Assembly: GCA_003168215.1 (NCBI GenBank)
Contig: PMSW01000013.1
Span: 5,293-55,722 of the forward strand
Direction: 5' to 3'
Source of the DNA: Actinomycetota bacterium
Lineage (GTDB): Bacteria > Actinomycetota > Actinomycetes > Streptosporangiales > Streptosporangiaceae
Length of the DNA stretch: 50,430 nucleotides
The notes under the pieces were generated by a model. It saw only the letters and a list, made by a program, of their open reading frames with translations, was not told where the DNA came from and did not search any database. Shown piece by piece: positions 32,909-43,073 of this stretch; positions within the stretch are counted from its first letter, which is position 1, and every line of letters begins with the position of its first letter. A program made the translations under genes and the position numbers.

Positions 32909-33361
32909 ATGAACTCGGTCGCGCAGGTGCGCCCTGACAAGCCACGATGCAGGGTAGCGCCGTCGGCGCTGGCGATGCTCGCCGCTGCCAGGCAGGGACT
33001 GGCGGGCGCCGAGGACGAGCGTTCAGCTGGCGGCCGCTACGTTGCCGCGCATCTGGCGGCGCTCCGGGCGGCCGCGGCGGTCGTTGCCGCGAGGGCCGAG
33101 CCGGCCCCGTCGGCCCGGCGGAAGAGGCCCCGGAGCGTCTGGGAGCTCCTGCCGCGCGTGGAGCCCGCGCTGTCCGAATGGGCCGCGTTCTTCGCGGCCG
33201 GCGCAGGCAAGCGCGCCGCGGCGGAGGCGGGGCTGCCGCGCGCCGTCTCCCTGCGCGAGGCTGACGACCTGCTGCGCGACGCGGAGACGTTCCTTTCGCT
33301 AGCCGAGAGCGCCCTCGGGGTTCCCGGCCAGACGCCGCTGCCGCTCCGGACGGCTGGCTAG
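32909..33361 (+). CDS. SAV_6107-family HEPN domain protein
   Basis: The 150-residue, nearly all-helical protein is rich in Ala/Arg/Glu, with segments SALAMLAAARQGLAGA, RYVAAHLAALRAAAAVVAARA, RSVWELLPRVEPALSEWAAFFAAG and READDLLRDAETFL. This is the actinobacterial SAV_6107-type HEPN family; HEPN proteins are often RNases or nucleic-acid associated. The short catalytic RxxxxH motif is not evident. GGGAGG lies 8-9 nt before ATG 32909. The upstream region has SOS-like signals, so a role in DNA damage is an inference. Confidence 0.75.
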   Translation: MNSVAQVRPDKPRCRVAPSALAMLAAARQGLAGAEDERSAGGRYVAAHLAALRAAAAVVAARAEPAPSARRKRPRSVWELLPRVEPALSEWAAFFAAGAGKRAAAEAGLPRAVSLREADDLLRDAETFLSLAESALGVPGQTPLPLRTAG

Positions 33362-33393
33362 GCCAGCCGGAGCGGCAAGGGCGCTGCGGCAGC

Positions 33394-33888
33394 TCAGAAG
33401 GTGTCGATGGCTCCCCGGGCCTCAGCGTCCAGGATGCCCCAGCTGATCAGTTCCTCGGTCAGGTCTGCCGGTGACTTGTCGTAGATGACCGCAAGCGAGC
33501 GCAGATCCTCCTGGCGAATAGACAGCACCCTGCCGTTGTAGTCCCCGCGCTGGCTCTGGATCGTGGCGACGTACCTGGCAAGGGGGCCTGCCTTGTCCTT
33601 CGGCAGCTGGTTCATCCGCTCAAGATCGATCACGAGCTTGGGGGAGGGCGCGAGAAGGGCGGGCAGCACGTCGCCGGGCAGCAGCTCCGAGACGGGAACT
33701 CCGTAGAACTCGGCAAGTTCGGCAAGTTTCTGCACCGTGACCGAGCGGTCGCCGCGCTCGTAGGAGCCTACGACGACGGCCTTCCACCGGCCACGCGACT
33801 TCTCTTCGACTCCGTGCAGAGAGAGGCCCTGCTGGGTGCGGATGGCGCGCAGTCGCGCGCCCAGGGTTTTGGCGTACTCAGATGGCAT
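33394..33888 (-). CDS. bldD: developmental regulator BldD
   Basis: The 164-residue protein has an N-terminal XRE HTH, LGARLRAIRTQQGLSLHGVEEKS, with SYERGDR, and a C-terminal c-di-GMP-binding domain. It is nearly the Streptomyces BldD in layout and length. The nucleotide motif RGD-X8-RQxD is present as RGDYNGRVLSIRQED, with Glu where Streptomyces has Asp. BldD represses sporulation genes when c-di-GMP drives its dimerisation. It is divergent from pyrR across a 507-bp gap, and converges with the HEPN gene. Confidence 0.93.
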   Translation of the reverse strand: MPSEYAKTLGARLRAIRTQQGLSLHGVEEKSRGRWKAVVVGSYERGDRSVTVQKLAELAEFYGVPVSELLPGDVLPALLAPSPKLVIDLERMNQLPKDKAGPLARYVATIQSQRGDYNGRVLSIRQEDLRSLAVIYDKSPADLTEELISWGILDAEARGAIDTF

Positions 33889-34142
33889 TTCGTCGGCCCC
33901 CAGGCCAGCTTGTCTGATCGGTGAGATGGTTACGCTCAGTGACGGTAGGCCCGCGAGGGCGACAAGGTCAAGCCGAATGGCAAAAAGCGGTCGAACTTAC
34001 CCCCGATGCCCCATCTCAATCGGCTGGTTCCTGTCATGCGCGCCAGCCCCGGGAAGTCCGGCCAGCCCTGGCCTGGCAGCGTTACGCGCAGGTCGCGGGG
34101 GGTCTTCCGCTGGTTATCAAGCCAGTCGGAAGAGTGACATGA

Positions 34143-34158
34143 TGTGATATAAATCACG
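34143..34158. promoter_or_regulatory. Crp-like (or BldD-like) dyad in the bldD-pyrR gap
   Basis: TGTGATATAAATCACG matches TGTGA-N6-TCACA at 9 of 10 arm positions and sits in the only AT-rich patch of the 507-bp intergenic region. AGTGAC, a BldD half-site, lies at 34133-34138 and another at about 33938. The rest of the gap (33889-34350) shows no ORF with a plausible start and no other structure I can support. Confidence 0.45.
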
Positions 34159-34350
34159 TAACTACCGCCAGGTACCCCAGCCTGGCATGGCTGGTCACGC
34201 ACTTGCGGCCCGGCTGAGGGGGCCGGTCCGCAAAAGCCGGGGTTACCGTCCGCCGTAGCCGGCGGCGCCCGTCCGCCGGAGATCTGGCGTGCGCTGCGTG
34301 TCCGCCGATGTCGGCTCGGTCCTGACTGTTACGGTAGTGCGGTCAGACGT

Positions 34351-34385
34351 CCTTTAAGGCCCGTCCAGAGAGGCGGGAAAGGAGG
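34351..34385 (+). promoter_or_regulatory. PyrR-binding loop sequestering the pyrR Shine-Dalgarno sequence
   Basis: The leader folds as CCTTT...AAAGG (lower stem), a purine-rich left bulge AAGG, the upper stem CCCG/CGGG, and a loop TCCAGAGAGG. The loop equals the conserved PyrR recognition sequence. The lower stem includes GG of the AAAGGAGG ribosome binding site. PyrR bound with UMP would stabilise the hairpin and lower translation of the operon, as in mycobacteria. Confidence 0.8.
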
Positions 34386-34395
34386 TCCAAGAATC

Positions 34396-35103
34396 ATGCA
34401 CGCAGCTCATCAGGAAGACCGCGATCCCGGCTCAGGCGACGGCGCGCCCGGCAGCGCCCGCGCCGGGAGCTACCAGGCCGGGAGTCCCAGTGCCGGAAGC
34501 CGCGAGGCCAAGGGCTCCGGGGCGGAAGGATCCAGGGCGGCGGGCCGTACGGTCTTCGAGCCTGCCGAGATCGGGCGGGCGGTCACCAGGATCGCGCACG
34601 AGATTCTCGAGCGGACCAACGGCGCCGGCGATGTCGTCCTGCTCGGCATCCCGACCCGCGGCGTCCCGCTCGCGCACCGGCTTGCCGGGCGCATCGAGGA
34701 GGTCGAGGGCCATCCCGTCCCGGCAGGATCACTGGACATCACCATGTACCGGGACGACCTGCGGCTCCGGCCGGCCAGGGCGCTCGGCCACACCGCGGTG
34801 CCCGCGTCGGGCATCGACGGCAAGATCGTGGTACTGGTCGACGACGTGCTCTACTCGGGTCGCACCGTGCGGGCTGCGCTCGACGCTCTCGGCGACATCG
34901 GGCGTCCGCGCGCCGTGCAGCTTGCCGTTCTTGTCGACCGCGGGCACAGGGAGCTTCCGATCCGTCCTGACTACGTGGGCAAGAACCTGCCCACCTCCCA
35001 GCGCCAGATCATCCGGGTGCTGCTCACCGAGGTGGACGGCGAGGATGCAGTGCTGCTGAGTGACAGTTCCGGCGCGCCCGGCGGCGACAGGGCGGGCCGG
35101 TGA
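34396..35103 (+). CDS. pyrR: pyrimidine operon regulator / uracil phosphoribosyltransferase PyrR
   Basis: The 235-residue bifunctional protein has the PRPP motif [18 protein letters not shown] and the ITMYRDDL segment, with [15 protein letters not shown]. It binds the pyr leader RNA in a UMP-dependent way and has weak uracil phosphoribosyltransferase activity. About 50 Gly/Ala/Ser-rich residues precede the usual start near [13 protein letters not shown], so the protein is longer than the normal ~185. An internal start cannot be excluded, but AAAGGAGG lies properly before ATG 34396. It is first in the pyr operon and overlaps pyrB by 4 nt. Confidence 0.92.
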   Translation: MHAAHQEDRDPGSGDGAPGSARAGSYQAGSPSAGSREAKGSGAEGSRAAGRTVFEPAEIGRAVTRIAHEILERTNGAGDVVLLGIPTRGVPLAHRLAGRIEEVEGHPVPAGSLDITMYRDDLRLRPARALGHTAVPASGIDGKIVVLVDDVLYSGRTVRAALDALGDIGRPRAVQLAVLVDRGHRELPIRPDYVGKNLPTSQRQIIRVLLTEVDGEDAVLLSDSSGAPGGDRAGR

Positions 35104-36023
35104 ACCGTCACCTGATTTCCGCCGGAGACCTGACCAGGGCCGATGCCCTGCTCATTCTCGATACGGCCGATGAACTGGCCCAGACCGCCACCCGGCCGAT
35201 CAAGAAGCTGCCCACCCTGCGCGGCCGGACGGTTGTCAATCTGTTCTTCGAGGACTCGACCCGGACGAGGATCTCCTTCGAGGCGGCCGCCAAGCGGCTG
35301 TCGGCCGACGTGATCAACTTCTCCGCCAAGGGGTCCAGCGTGGCGAAGGGGGAGAGCCTCAAGGACACCGCGCTGACGCTCGAGGCGATGGGCGCTGACG
35401 CGGTGGTGATCAGGCACGGCGCGTCAGGAGCCCCGCACCGGCTGGCCGGCTGGGTCAGGGGCAGCGTCGTCAACGCGGGCGACGGCAGCCACGAGCATCC
35501 CACTCAGGCGCTGCTTGACGCGTTCACCATGCGCCGCCGGCTCGGCAGGCTGGACGGGCTCCGGGTAACCATCGTGGGCGATATCCTGCACAGCCGCGTG
35601 GCCAGGTCAAACGTCCTGCTGCTGAGCACGCTGGGCGCCGAGGTGACGCTGGTCGGGCCGCCGACGCTCATCCCGGTGGCGGTCGGCGCATGGCCCTGCT
35701 CGGTCAGCTATGACCTCGACGCGGCGCTGCCCAAGAGCGACGTCGTGATGATGCTGCGGGTGCAGCAGGAGCGGATGAACGCGGCGTACTTCCCCAGCGT
35801 GCGGGAGTACAGCCGCCGCTATGGCCTGGACGGCACCCGGATGGCGATGCTTCCCGGGCATGCCGTGGTCATGCACCCGGGCCCGATGAATCGCGGTGTC
35901 GAAATCGCCGCCGACGTCGCGGATTCGGCTAGGTCGACGATTGTGGAACAGGTCGCCAACGGGGTCAGCGTGCGCATGGCGGTGCTGTACCTGCTGTTGG
36001 GCGGGTCGGAGGCGCGGTCATGA
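35100..36023 (+). CDS. pyrB: aspartate carbamoyltransferase catalytic subunit
   Basis: The 307-residue ATCase catalytic chain has [19 protein letters not shown] (carbamoyl-phosphate loop), [24 protein letters not shown] and [19 protein letters not shown]. It makes carbamoyl-aspartate from aspartate and carbamoyl phosphate, the committed pyrimidine step. The start GTG overlaps pyrR and its stop overlaps pyrC, each by 4 nt. No regulatory chain (PyrI) is present, as usual in actinobacteria. Confidence 0.95.
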   Translation: MNRHLISAGDLTRADALLILDTADELAQTATRPIKKLPTLRGRTVVNLFFEDSTRTRISFEAAAKRLSADVINFSAKGSSVAKGESLKDTALTLEAMGADAVVIRHGASGAPHRLAGWVRGSVVNAGDGSHEHPTQALLDAFTMRRRLGRLDGLRVTIVGDILHSRVARSNVLLLSTLGAEVTLVGPPTLIPVAVGAWPCSVSYDLDAALPKSDVVMMLRVQQERMNAAYFPSVREYSRRYGLDGTRMAMLPGHAVVMHPGPMNRGVEIAADVADSARSTIVEQVANGVSVRMAVLYLLLGGSEARS

Positions 36024-37435
36024 CCGGAACGGGGAGCGGCAGGATAGACCCGGGGATCCCGCCCGGCCCGGGAACCTGGCTGATCAGGGGCGCGCGGCCG
36101 CTGGGCGGTGATCCGGCCGACATTCTCATCACGGACGGGCTGTTCGCCGAGTTCGGCACCGGCACCGGCACCGGGGGAGGCACGGGCTCTGGCGGAGGCA
36201 CGGGCTCTGGCTCGGGGGGAGGCACGGGCTCCGGGACGAGCCTGCCCGCCGGGCGCGGGAACGTCATCGACGCGGACGGCCTGATCGCGCTGCCCGGCCT
36301 GGTAGACCTCCACGCGCATCTGCGGGAGCCGGGCAGGGAAGACGCGGAGACCGTCGCCAGCGGCACGGCGGCCGCGGCGCTGGGCGGGTTCACCGCGGTG
36401 CACGCGATGGCCAACACCGAGCCGGTAGCCGATACCGCCGGGGTGGTCGAGCAAATCTGGCGGCTTGGCAGGCAGGCCGGCCGGTGTGACGTGCAGCCGG
36501 TCGGCGCGGTCACTGCCGGGCTCGCCGGGAGCCGGCTGGCCGAGCTCGGCGCGATGGCAGACTCGGCGGCCCGCGTCAGGGTGTTCTCCGACGACGGGCG
36601 GTGCGTGTCCGACGCCGTCCTGATGCGCCGGGCGCTGGAGTACGTCAAGGCGTTCGGCGGGGTCATCGCCCAGCACGCGCAGGAACCCCGGCTTACCGAG
36701 GGCGCGCAGATGAACGAGGGCGAGGTATCCGGCATCCTCGGCCTCACCGGCTGGCCGGCCGTGGCCGAGGAGGCGGTGATCGCCCGCGACTGCCTGCTCG
36801 CGGCGCACGTCGGGTCGGCGCTGCATGTCTGCCACGTCTCCACGGCCGGCTCCGTGGAGATCATCCGCTGGGCGAAGTCGAAGGGATGGCAGGTCACGGC
36901 CGAGGTAACGCCGCACCATCTGCTGCTCACCGACGAGCTTGCCGCCGGCTACGACCCGGTGTTCAAGGTCAATCCGCCGCTGCGCACCGCCGCTGACGTC
37001 GCGGCCCTGCGGGCGGGCCTCGCGGACGGCACGATCGACTGCGTGGCCACCGATCACGCGCCGCACGCGGTGGAGGACAAGGAAACCGAGTGGGGGGCGG
37101 CGGCGTTCGGCATGACCGGGCTCGAGACGGCGCTGCGGGTGGTGCACGAGGCCATGGTCGGCACCGGCCTGCTCGACTGGGCAGCCGTCGCCGACCGGAT
37201 GTCGGCCCGCCCGGCGGCGATCGGCCGGCTGCCCGCGCACGGGCGCCGGCTCGCAGCCGGCTCCCCGGCGAACCTGGTCCTGTACGACCCGGCGGGCCGG
37301 GAGGTAGTGGACCCGGCGGCGCATGCGTCCAAGGGGCGCAACAGCCCGTTCGCCGGGATGGCGCTGCCCGGCCGCGTGGTGGCCACGTTCCTGCGCGGCA
37401 GCCCGACGGTGCTCGACGGGAAGCTGGCGCGATGA
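36020..37435 (+). CDS. pyrC: dihydroorotase (class I)
   Basis: The 471-residue amidohydrolase has [19 protein letters not shown] (first metal-binding His pair), [32 protein letters not shown] and VATDHAPH. It closes carbamoyl-aspartate to dihydroorotate. Between about residues 48 and 80 it carries a glycine/threonine/serine repeat ([13 protein letters not shown]...) encoded by a repeat at about 36150-36240. Ordinary dihydroorotases lack it. The insert lies in the N-terminal beta-sandwich and should not touch the active site. Both ends overlap the neighbours by 4 nt. Confidence 0.93.
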   Translation: MTGTGSGRIDPGIPPGPGTWLIRGARPLGGDPADILITDGLFAEFGTGTGTGGGTGSGGGTGSGSGGGTGSGTSLPAGRGNVIDADGLIALPGLVDLHAHLREPGREDAETVASGTAAAALGGFTAVHAMANTEPVADTAGVVEQIWRLGRQAGRCDVQPVGAVTAGLAGSRLAELGAMADSAARVRVFSDDGRCVSDAVLMRRALEYVKAFGGVIAQHAQEPRLTEGAQMNEGEVSGILGLTGWPAVAEEAVIARDCLLAAHVGSALHVCHVSTAGSVEIIRWAKSKGWQVTAEVTPHHLLLTDELAAGYDPVFKVNPPLRTAADVAALRAGLADGTIDCVATDHAPHAVEDKETEWGAAAFGMTGLETALRVVHEAMVGTGLLDWAAVADRMSARPAAIGRLPAHGRRLAAGSPANLVLYDPAGREVVDPAAHASKGRNSPFAGMALPGRVVATFLRGSPTVLDGKLAR

Positions 37436-38682
37436 CACCCACAGCCATCCGGCCGGCGATGCTGATTCTCGAGGACGGCCTGACCTTCCGCGGCACGGCC
37501 TACGGCGCCGCCGGGGAGACCTTCGGCGAGATGGTCTTCAACACCGGTATGACCGGCTACCAGGAGACGCTGACCGATCCCTCCTATTGCCGGCAGATCG
37601 TGGCGATGACCGCGCCGCACATCGGCAATACCGGCGTCAATGACGAGGATCCCGAGTCCGGGCGGATCTGGGTCAGCGGCTACGTGATCAGGGAGCCTGC
37701 CAGGATCGCGTCGAGCTGGCGGTCGGTGCGGACCCTGGAGGAGGAACTCCGCGCCCGCGGCGTGACCGGGATCGCGATCACCGGCACCCGGGCACTTACC
37801 CGGCACCTGCGGGAACGCGGCGCGATGCGGGCTGCCATCAGCACCCAGGAGCCCAATGCGGCTCAGCTGCTTGAGCGCGTCCTGGCGAGCCCGCCGATGG
37901 CCGGCGCGGACCTCGCCCGCGAGGTCTCGACGCCGCATGCCTACATCATCAACCCGCCCCCCGGCACGGCGACCAGGCTCGTAGTGGCAGCCGTCGACCT
38001 CGGCATCAAGGCCGCCACCCCCCGGCACCTGGCGCGGCTCGGCTGCCGGGTGCACGTGCTGCCGGCCACGAGCACGGCCGCGGAGATCCTGGCCATCAGC
38101 CCGGACGGGGCGTTCTTCTCGAACGGGCCCGGCGATCCGGCGGCGGCCGGCTACGCCGTCGAGGCAATGCGCGGCGTGCTGGAGGCCGGCCTTCCCGTCT
38201 TCGGCATCTGCCTGGGCAGCCAGGTCCTCGGCCGGGCACTCGGGCTTGGCACCTACAAGCTGCGATTCGGCCACCGGGGCGTGAACCAGCCGGTCAAGGA
38301 CCTGCGGACCGGGCGGGTGCAGATCACCAGCCACAACCACGGGTTCGCGGTGGCGATGCCCGGGCAGCCGCCGGAGCCCGCGGCGGCGGCGGCCGGGGAT
38401 GCTGGCGCCGGGCGGGACGGCCCGGCGGCCGGCCGGGGCACGGCCGGCGGCAGGAGCCTGCCGGGGCTGCCTGGCGGCTTCGCCGAGCCTGCGCCGTTCG
38501 AGACTGCGTACGGCCCGGCGGTGATCAGCCATGTCAACCTCAACGACGGCGTCGTCGAGGGACTGCGCCTGCTCAGCGCGCCCGCCTTCAGCGCCCAGTA
38601 CCACCCGGAGGCGGCGCCGGGCCCGCACGACGCGGCCGGCCTGTTCGGCGAGTTCTGCGATCTGATGGAGCGTGCCCGGTGA
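37432..38682 (+). CDS. carA: carbamoyl-phosphate synthase small (glutaminase) subunit
   Basis: The 416-residue subunit hydrolyses glutamine to give ammonia to CarB. The N-terminal domain has [19 protein letters not shown]; the C-terminal class I amidotransferase has [15 protein letters not shown] with Cys near residue 260, [10 protein letters not shown], and [12 protein letters not shown] with the catalytic His-x-Glu. A ~35-residue Ala/Gly insertion (about 305-345) precedes PFETAYG. ATG 37432 overlaps the pyrC stop by 4 nt; the ORF-track start lies inside pyrC. Confidence 0.94.
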   Translation: MTPTAIRPAMLILEDGLTFRGTAYGAAGETFGEMVFNTGMTGYQETLTDPSYCRQIVAMTAPHIGNTGVNDEDPESGRIWVSGYVIREPARIASSWRSVRTLEEELRARGVTGIAITGTRALTRHLRERGAMRAAISTQEPNAAQLLERVLASPPMAGADLAREVSTPHAYIINPPPGTATRLVVAAVDLGIKAATPRHLARLGCRVHVLPATSTAAEILAISPDGAFFSNGPGDPAAAGYAVEAMRGVLEAGLPVFGICLGSQVLGRALGLGTYKLRFGHRGVNQPVKDLRTGRVQITSHNHGFAVAMPGQPPEPAAAAAGDAGAGRDGPAAGRGTAGGRSLPGLPGGFAEPAPFETAYGPAVISHVNLNDGVVEGLRLLSAPAFSAQYHPEAAPGPHDAAGLFGEFCDLMERAR

Positions 38683-38727
38683 CGGCGCGTGGTCCCCGGG
38701 TCCCGATGGCAACCGGGAGGCTGCATC

Positions 38728-41700
38728 ATGCCGCGTCGCGCTGACCTGAACTCGGTCCTCGTCATCGGGTCCGGCCCGATCATCATCGGCCAGGCCTGCG
38801 AATTCGACTACTCCGGCACCCAGGCATGCCGGGTGCTGCGGGAGGAGGGCCTGCGGGTCAGCCTGGTCAACTCCAACCCGGCGACGATCATGACGGATCC
38901 CGAGTTCGCCGACGCCACCTACGTCGAGCCGATCACGCTGGACGTGCTGGAGAAGGTGATCGACAGGGAGCGCCCCGACGCCATCCTGCCCACGCTCGGC
39001 GGCCAGACCGCGCTGAACGCAGCCGTCGAGCTGCATGACGCGGGGGTCCTGGCCCGCTACCAGGTGGAGCTGATCGGCGCCGACATCGAGACGATCAGGG
39101 CAGGCGAGGACAGGAAGCGGTTCAAGGAACTCGTCATCGGCCTCGGCGCGGCAGTCCCGGACAGCCGCATCTGCCACGACCTGGAGGAATGCGAGCAGGC
39201 GGCCGCCGAGCTCGGCTATCCGGTCGTGCTCAGGCCGTCGTTCACGCTCGGCGGGTCCGGCTCCGGCATCGCCCGCGGCGAGCACGACCTGCGGCGGATG
39301 GCCGGCGCCGGGCTGGACGCCAGCCCGGTCTCGGAGGTGCTGCTGGAGGAGTCGATCATCGGCTGGAAGGAGTTCGAGCTCGAGCTGATGCGCGACCGGG
39401 CCGACAACGTGGTGGTGGTCTGCTCGATCGAGAACATCGACCCGATGGGAGTGCACACCGGCGACTCGGTGACGGTGGCGCCGGCCATGACGCTGACCGA
39501 CCGCGAGTACCAGCAGATGCGCGACACGGCGATCGACGTGCTGCGGGCGGTCGGGGTGGACACCGGCGGCTGCAACATCCAGTTCGCCGTGCACCCCAGC
39601 ACCGGCCGGCTCGTGGTCATCGAGATGAACCCGCGGGTGTCCCGGTCGTCCGCGCTGGCCTCGAAGGCAACCGGCTTCCCGATCGCCAAGATCGCCGCGA
39701 GGCTCGCGATCGGCTACACGCTGGACGAGATACGCAACGACATCACCGGCCAGACGCCGGCCAGCTTCGAGCCCGCGCTCGACTACGTGGTGGTCAAGGT
39801 GCCGAGGTTCGCCTTCGAGAAGTTCCCCGGCGCGGACCCGGTGCTGACCACGCACATGAAGTCGGTCGGCGAGGCGATGGCCATCGGCCGCAGCTTCCCC
39901 GAGGCGCTGCAGAAGGCGCTGCGCTCGCTGGAGCAGCCGGGAGCGCCGTTCAGCTGGCAGCACCCGCCGGCGGCCAGGGCCGACCTGCTCGCCCGCTGCG
40001 CGCTGCCGCACGACGGCCGGCTGACGACGGTGCACCAGGCGATCAGGGCGGGCGCCAGCGTGGCCGAGCTCGTCGCGGCGACGGGCATCGATCCCTGGTT
40101 CATCGACCAGATCAAGGGCATTGAAGAACGGGCAGAACGGATGACCCGCCGCCAGTCGCCAGGGCTCACGGCTGCCCATCTGCGGGCCGCCAAGGCCGCC
40201 GGGTTTGCCGACGCGCAGATCGCCCAGATCCGCGGCACCACCGAGGACGCGATCCGCCGGTTCCGGCACGAGCTGGGGATCCGGCCGGTCTACCACATGG
40301 TGGACACCTGCGCGGCTGAGTTCGCCGCGAGCACCCCGTACCTCTACTCGACCTACGACGAGGAGACCGAGGTCCCGTCCGGGGACCGGCCGAAAGTGAT
40401 CATCCTCGGCAGCGGGCCGAACCGGATCGGCCAGGGCATCGAGTTCGACTATGCCTGCGTGCACGCCTCCTTCGCGCTGTCGGCGGCCGGCTACGAGACG
40501 GTGATGGTCAACTGCAACCCGGAAACCGTATCAACGGACTACGACACTTCCGGGCGGCTCTATTTCGAGCCGCTGACGCTGGAGGACGTCCTGGAGGTCG
40601 TGCACGCCGAGCAGGCCAGCGGGCCGGTCGCCGGCGTCATCGTCCAGCTCGGCGGGCAGACCCCGCTCGGCCTGGCCAGGGCGCTCGCCGCGGCCGGGGT
40701 GCGAATCGTCGGCACCCCGCCGGAGGCCATCCACCTGGCCGAGGACCGGGGCGAGTTCGGCGCGGTGCTGGCGGCGGCCGGGCTGCCCGCGCCCCGGCAC
40801 GGGACCGCCAGGTCGTACCAGGAGGCCAGGGCCATCGCCGACGAGATCGGCTACCCGGTCCTGGTGCGGCCCTCGTACGTGCTCGGCGGGCGCGGCATGG
40901 AGATCGTCTACGACGACGAGACGCTGGAAGCCTACGTGCGGCGGGCCGCCCAGGCAGGCCCCGAGCATCCGGTGCTGATCGACCGGTTCCTCGATGACGC
41001 CATCGAGATCGACGTGGACGCGCTGTACGACGGCACGGAGCTGTACCTGGGCGGCGTGATGGAGCACATCGAGGAGGCCGGGATCCACTCCGGCGACTCG
41101 GCGTGCGCGCTGCCGCCGATCACGCTCGGCCATGAGTACATCAACCTGATCCGCGAGTCCACCACGGCGATCGCCCGCGGCGTCGGCGTGCTGGGCCTGC
41201 TGAACGTGCAGTACGCGCTGGCGGCCGGGGTGCTGTACGTGCTGGAGGCCAACCCCCGGGCATCGCGCACGGTGCCGTTCGTGTCCAAGGCGACCGCGGT
41301 GCCGCTGGCCAAGGCGGCGGCCAGGATCATGCTCGGCGCGACCGTGGCCGGGCTGCGGGCCGAGGGCATGCTGCCCGCGTCGGGCGACGGCGGCACGCTG
41401 CCGCTCGACGCGCCGATCGCGGTCAAGGAGGCGGTGCTCCCGTTCGGGCGGTTCCGGGACGCCGAGGGCAGGGGAGTGGACACCGTCCTCGGCCCGGAGA
41501 TGCGGTCGACCGGCGAGGTCATGGGCATCGACGAGGTGTTCGGCACCGCGTACGCCAAGTCCCAGGCTGCCGCGTACGGATCGCTGCCGGTCAAGGGCAG
41601 GGCCTTCGTGTCGGTGGCGAACAAGGACAAGCGGTCCATGGTGTTCCCGGTGAAGCGCCTCGCTGACCTGGGCTTCGAGATCTGGGCGACTAGGGGAACC

Positions 41701-42057
41701 GGGGAGATTCTGCGCCGCAACGGCGTCCGTGCCACGATCGTGCGCAAGCACGGCGACGGTCGCGGGCCCGACGGCGAGCCGACCATCGTGGAGCGGATCA
41801 TGGCCGGCCAGGTTGACCTGATCGTCAACACGCCGTTCGGCAGCCCCGGCCAGTCAGGGCCGCGGCTGGACGGCTATGAGATCCGCACCGCCGCGGTCCG
41901 CCGCGGCATCCCCTGCGTCACTACCGTGCAGGGGCTGGCGGCCGCCGTGCAGGGCATCGAGGCGATTACCCGGGGAGAGGTGGGAGTGCGGTCCCTGCAG
42001 GAGCACGCGGCGCGATTGCGGCGCGGCCCGGCCGCGTCCGGGGGTGCTGGCGGATGA
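38728..42057 (+). CDS. carB: carbamoyl-phosphate synthase large subunit
   Basis: The 1109-residue enzyme has two homologous ATP-grasp halves. The first opens [21 protein letters not shown] and the second [20 protein letters not shown] near residue 555. A C-terminal MGS-like allosteric domain begins near [17 protein letters not shown]. It makes carbamoyl phosphate from ammonia, bicarbonate and two ATP. ATG 38728 has CGGGAGG 7 nt upstream and gives the usual MPRRxDL start. It is 45 nt after carA and overlaps pyrK by 4 nt. Confidence 0.96.
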   Translation: MPRRADLNSVLVIGSGPIIIGQACEFDYSGTQACRVLREEGLRVSLVNSNPATIMTDPEFADATYVEPITLDVLEKVIDRERPDAILPTLGGQTALNAAVELHDAGVLARYQVELIGADIETIRAGEDRKRFKELVIGLGAAVPDSRICHDLEECEQAAAELGYPVVLRPSFTLGGSGSGIARGEHDLRRMAGAGLDASPVSEVLLEESIIGWKEFELELMRDRADNVVVVCSIENIDPMGVHTGDSVTVAPAMTLTDREYQQMRDTAIDVLRAVGVDTGGCNIQFAVHPSTGRLVVIEMNPRVSRSSALASKATGFPIAKIAARLAIGYTLDEIRNDITGQTPASFEPALDYVVVKVPRFAFEKFPGADPVLTTHMKSVGEAMAIGRSFPEALQKALRSLEQPGAPFSWQHPPAARADLLARCALPHDGRLTTVHQAIRAGASVAELVAATGIDPWFIDQIKGIEERAERMTRRQSPGLTAAHLRAAKAAGFADAQIAQIRGTTEDAIRRFRHELGIRPVYHMVDTCAAEFAASTPYLYSTYDEETEVPSGDRPKVIILGSGPNRIGQGIEFDYACVHASFALSAAGYETVMVNCNPETVSTDYDTSGRLYFEPLTLEDVLEVVHAEQASGPVAGVIVQLGGQTPLGLARALAAAGVRIVGTPPEAIHLAEDRGEFGAVLAAAGLPAPRHGTARSYQEARAIADEIGYPVLVRPSYVLGGRGMEIVYDDETLEAYVRRAAQAGPEHPVLIDRFLDDAIEIDVDALYDGTELYLGGVMEHIEEAGIHSGDSACALPPITLGHEYINLIRESTTAIARGVGVLGLLNVQYALAAGVLYVLEANPRASRTVPFVSKATAVPLAKAAARIMLGATVAGLRAEGMLPASGDGGTLPLDAPIAVKEAVLPFGRFRDAEGRGVDTVLGPEMRSTGEVMGIDEVFGTAYAKSQAAAYGSLPVKGRAFVSVANKDKRSMVFPVKRLADLGFEIWATRGTGEILRRNGVRATIVRKHGDGRGPDGEPTIVERIMAGQVDLIVNTPFGSPGQSGPRLDGYEIRTAAVRRGIPCVTTVQGLAAAVQGIEAITRGEVGVRSLQEHAARLRRGPAASGGAGG

Positions 42058-43073
42058 GGGCGCAGGACGCCGACGGCGACGCGGGACCGGTGCAGGTGCG
42101 GGGCACCGTGCTGACCGTCCGGCGGGTCGATGCCTATCACGCCATGACCGTCGTGGCGCCCGGCATCGCGGCGCGCTTCCGGCCCGGGCAGTTCGTCGCC
42201 GTCGCCGTCGGCGGCCCGGACAGCGCGATGCTGCTCCGCCGCGCTTTCTCGATTCATGACGTCAGGCCGGACCACGGCGGCACGGTGGAGTTCGTGTTCT
42301 CCGCCAGCGGCCCGGGCACGCGCTGGCTGGCCGGGCTGCGGTCCAGGGACGTGCTCGATGTCGCCGGACCGCTCGGGCGGCCGTTTCCCGTTCCGCGCGA
42401 CCCGGTCAGCTGCCTGCTGGTCGGCGGCGGCTACGGCAGCGCGCCGCTGTTCGCGCTCGCGGGCAAGCTGCGCGACCGCGGCTGCAAGGTTGATTTCCTG
42501 CTGGGCGCGGCGAGCGGCGACCGCGTCTTCGGTGCGCTGACCGCGCGCCGGACCGGCCGCACGGCCACGATCACCACCGAGGACGGGTCGCTGGGTGCCC
42601 GCGGCGTCGTCACCGACATGCTCGGCCAGGTGATCCACGAGGCGAGGACCGACGTGATCTACGCCTGCGGGCCGATGCCCATGCTGCGGCAGGTGACCCT
42701 GCTTGCCCGCCGCTACGACCTGCCGGTGCAGGTCGCGGTGGAGGAGGCGATGGCGTGCGGGATCGGGGTCTGCATGACCTGCGTGCTGCCGGTGGTCGGC
42801 ACCGATGGCATGACCCGGATGGTGCGCTCCTGCGTTGACGGCCCGGTGTTCCGCGGTGAGCAGATCCGCTGGGACGACGTGGGCACCATCCCCTTCGATG
42901 CGGTCGGCGCGCCCGGCTGGGAGCCGAGGTCAGGCCGCCTGCCGCGCGGCGGCCAGGCAGCCGCCGGCGGCCGGGCGGGAGCAACCGGACCCGGGCACGG
43001 GGCACGCGAATCCGGCGGGTCCGGGCAGCAGGCGCGGCCCGGCTCGCCGGGAAGGCCGGGTCATGGGCACTGA
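42054..43073 (+). CDS. pyrK: dihydroorotate dehydrogenase electron transfer subunit PyrK
   Basis: The 339-residue iron-sulfur flavoprotein couples PyrD to NAD. It has the FAD-binding [10 protein letters not shown] and [12 protein letters not shown]-binding [17 protein letters not shown], and the [2Fe-2S] cluster [15 protein letters not shown] then RSCVDGPVF. Only the class 1B enzymes have this partner, which fits the pyrD type next door. A Gly/Ala/Arg-rich C-terminal tail of ~45 residues is unusual. It overlaps carB by 4 nt and pyrD by 11 nt. Confidence 0.92.
   Translation: MRAQDADGDAGPVQVRGTVLTVRRVDAYHAMTVVAPGIAARFRPGQFVAVAVGGPDSAMLLRRAFSIHDVRPDHGGTVEFVFSASGPGTRWLAGLRSRDVLDVAGPLGRPFPVPRDPVSCLLVGGGYGSAPLFALAGKLRDRGCKVDFLLGAASGDRVFGALTARRTGRTATITTEDGSLGARGVVTDMLGQVIHEARTDVIYACGPMPMLRQVTLLARRYDLPVQVAVEEAMACGIGVCMTCVLPVVGTDGMTRMVRSCVDGPVFRGEQIRWDDVGTIPFDAVGAPGWEPRSGRLPRGGQAAAGGRAGATGPGHGARESGGSGQQARPGSPGRPGHGH

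Noticed and set aside
35819-37438. 539-residue minus-strand ORF
   Set aside because: Antisense of pyrB and pyrC; no family features.
38200-38230. CLGSQ instead of CLGHQ in CarA as a defective glutaminase
   Set aside because: The position after the nucleophile varies in actinobacterial CarA as I recall (Asn in mycobacteria), and Cys, His and Glu of the triad are all present.
37054-40464. 1136-residue minus-strand ORF
   Set aside because: It is the antisense of pyrC, carA and carB, has Arg/His/Pro-rich composition with no motif, and is a shadow of high-GC coding sequence.
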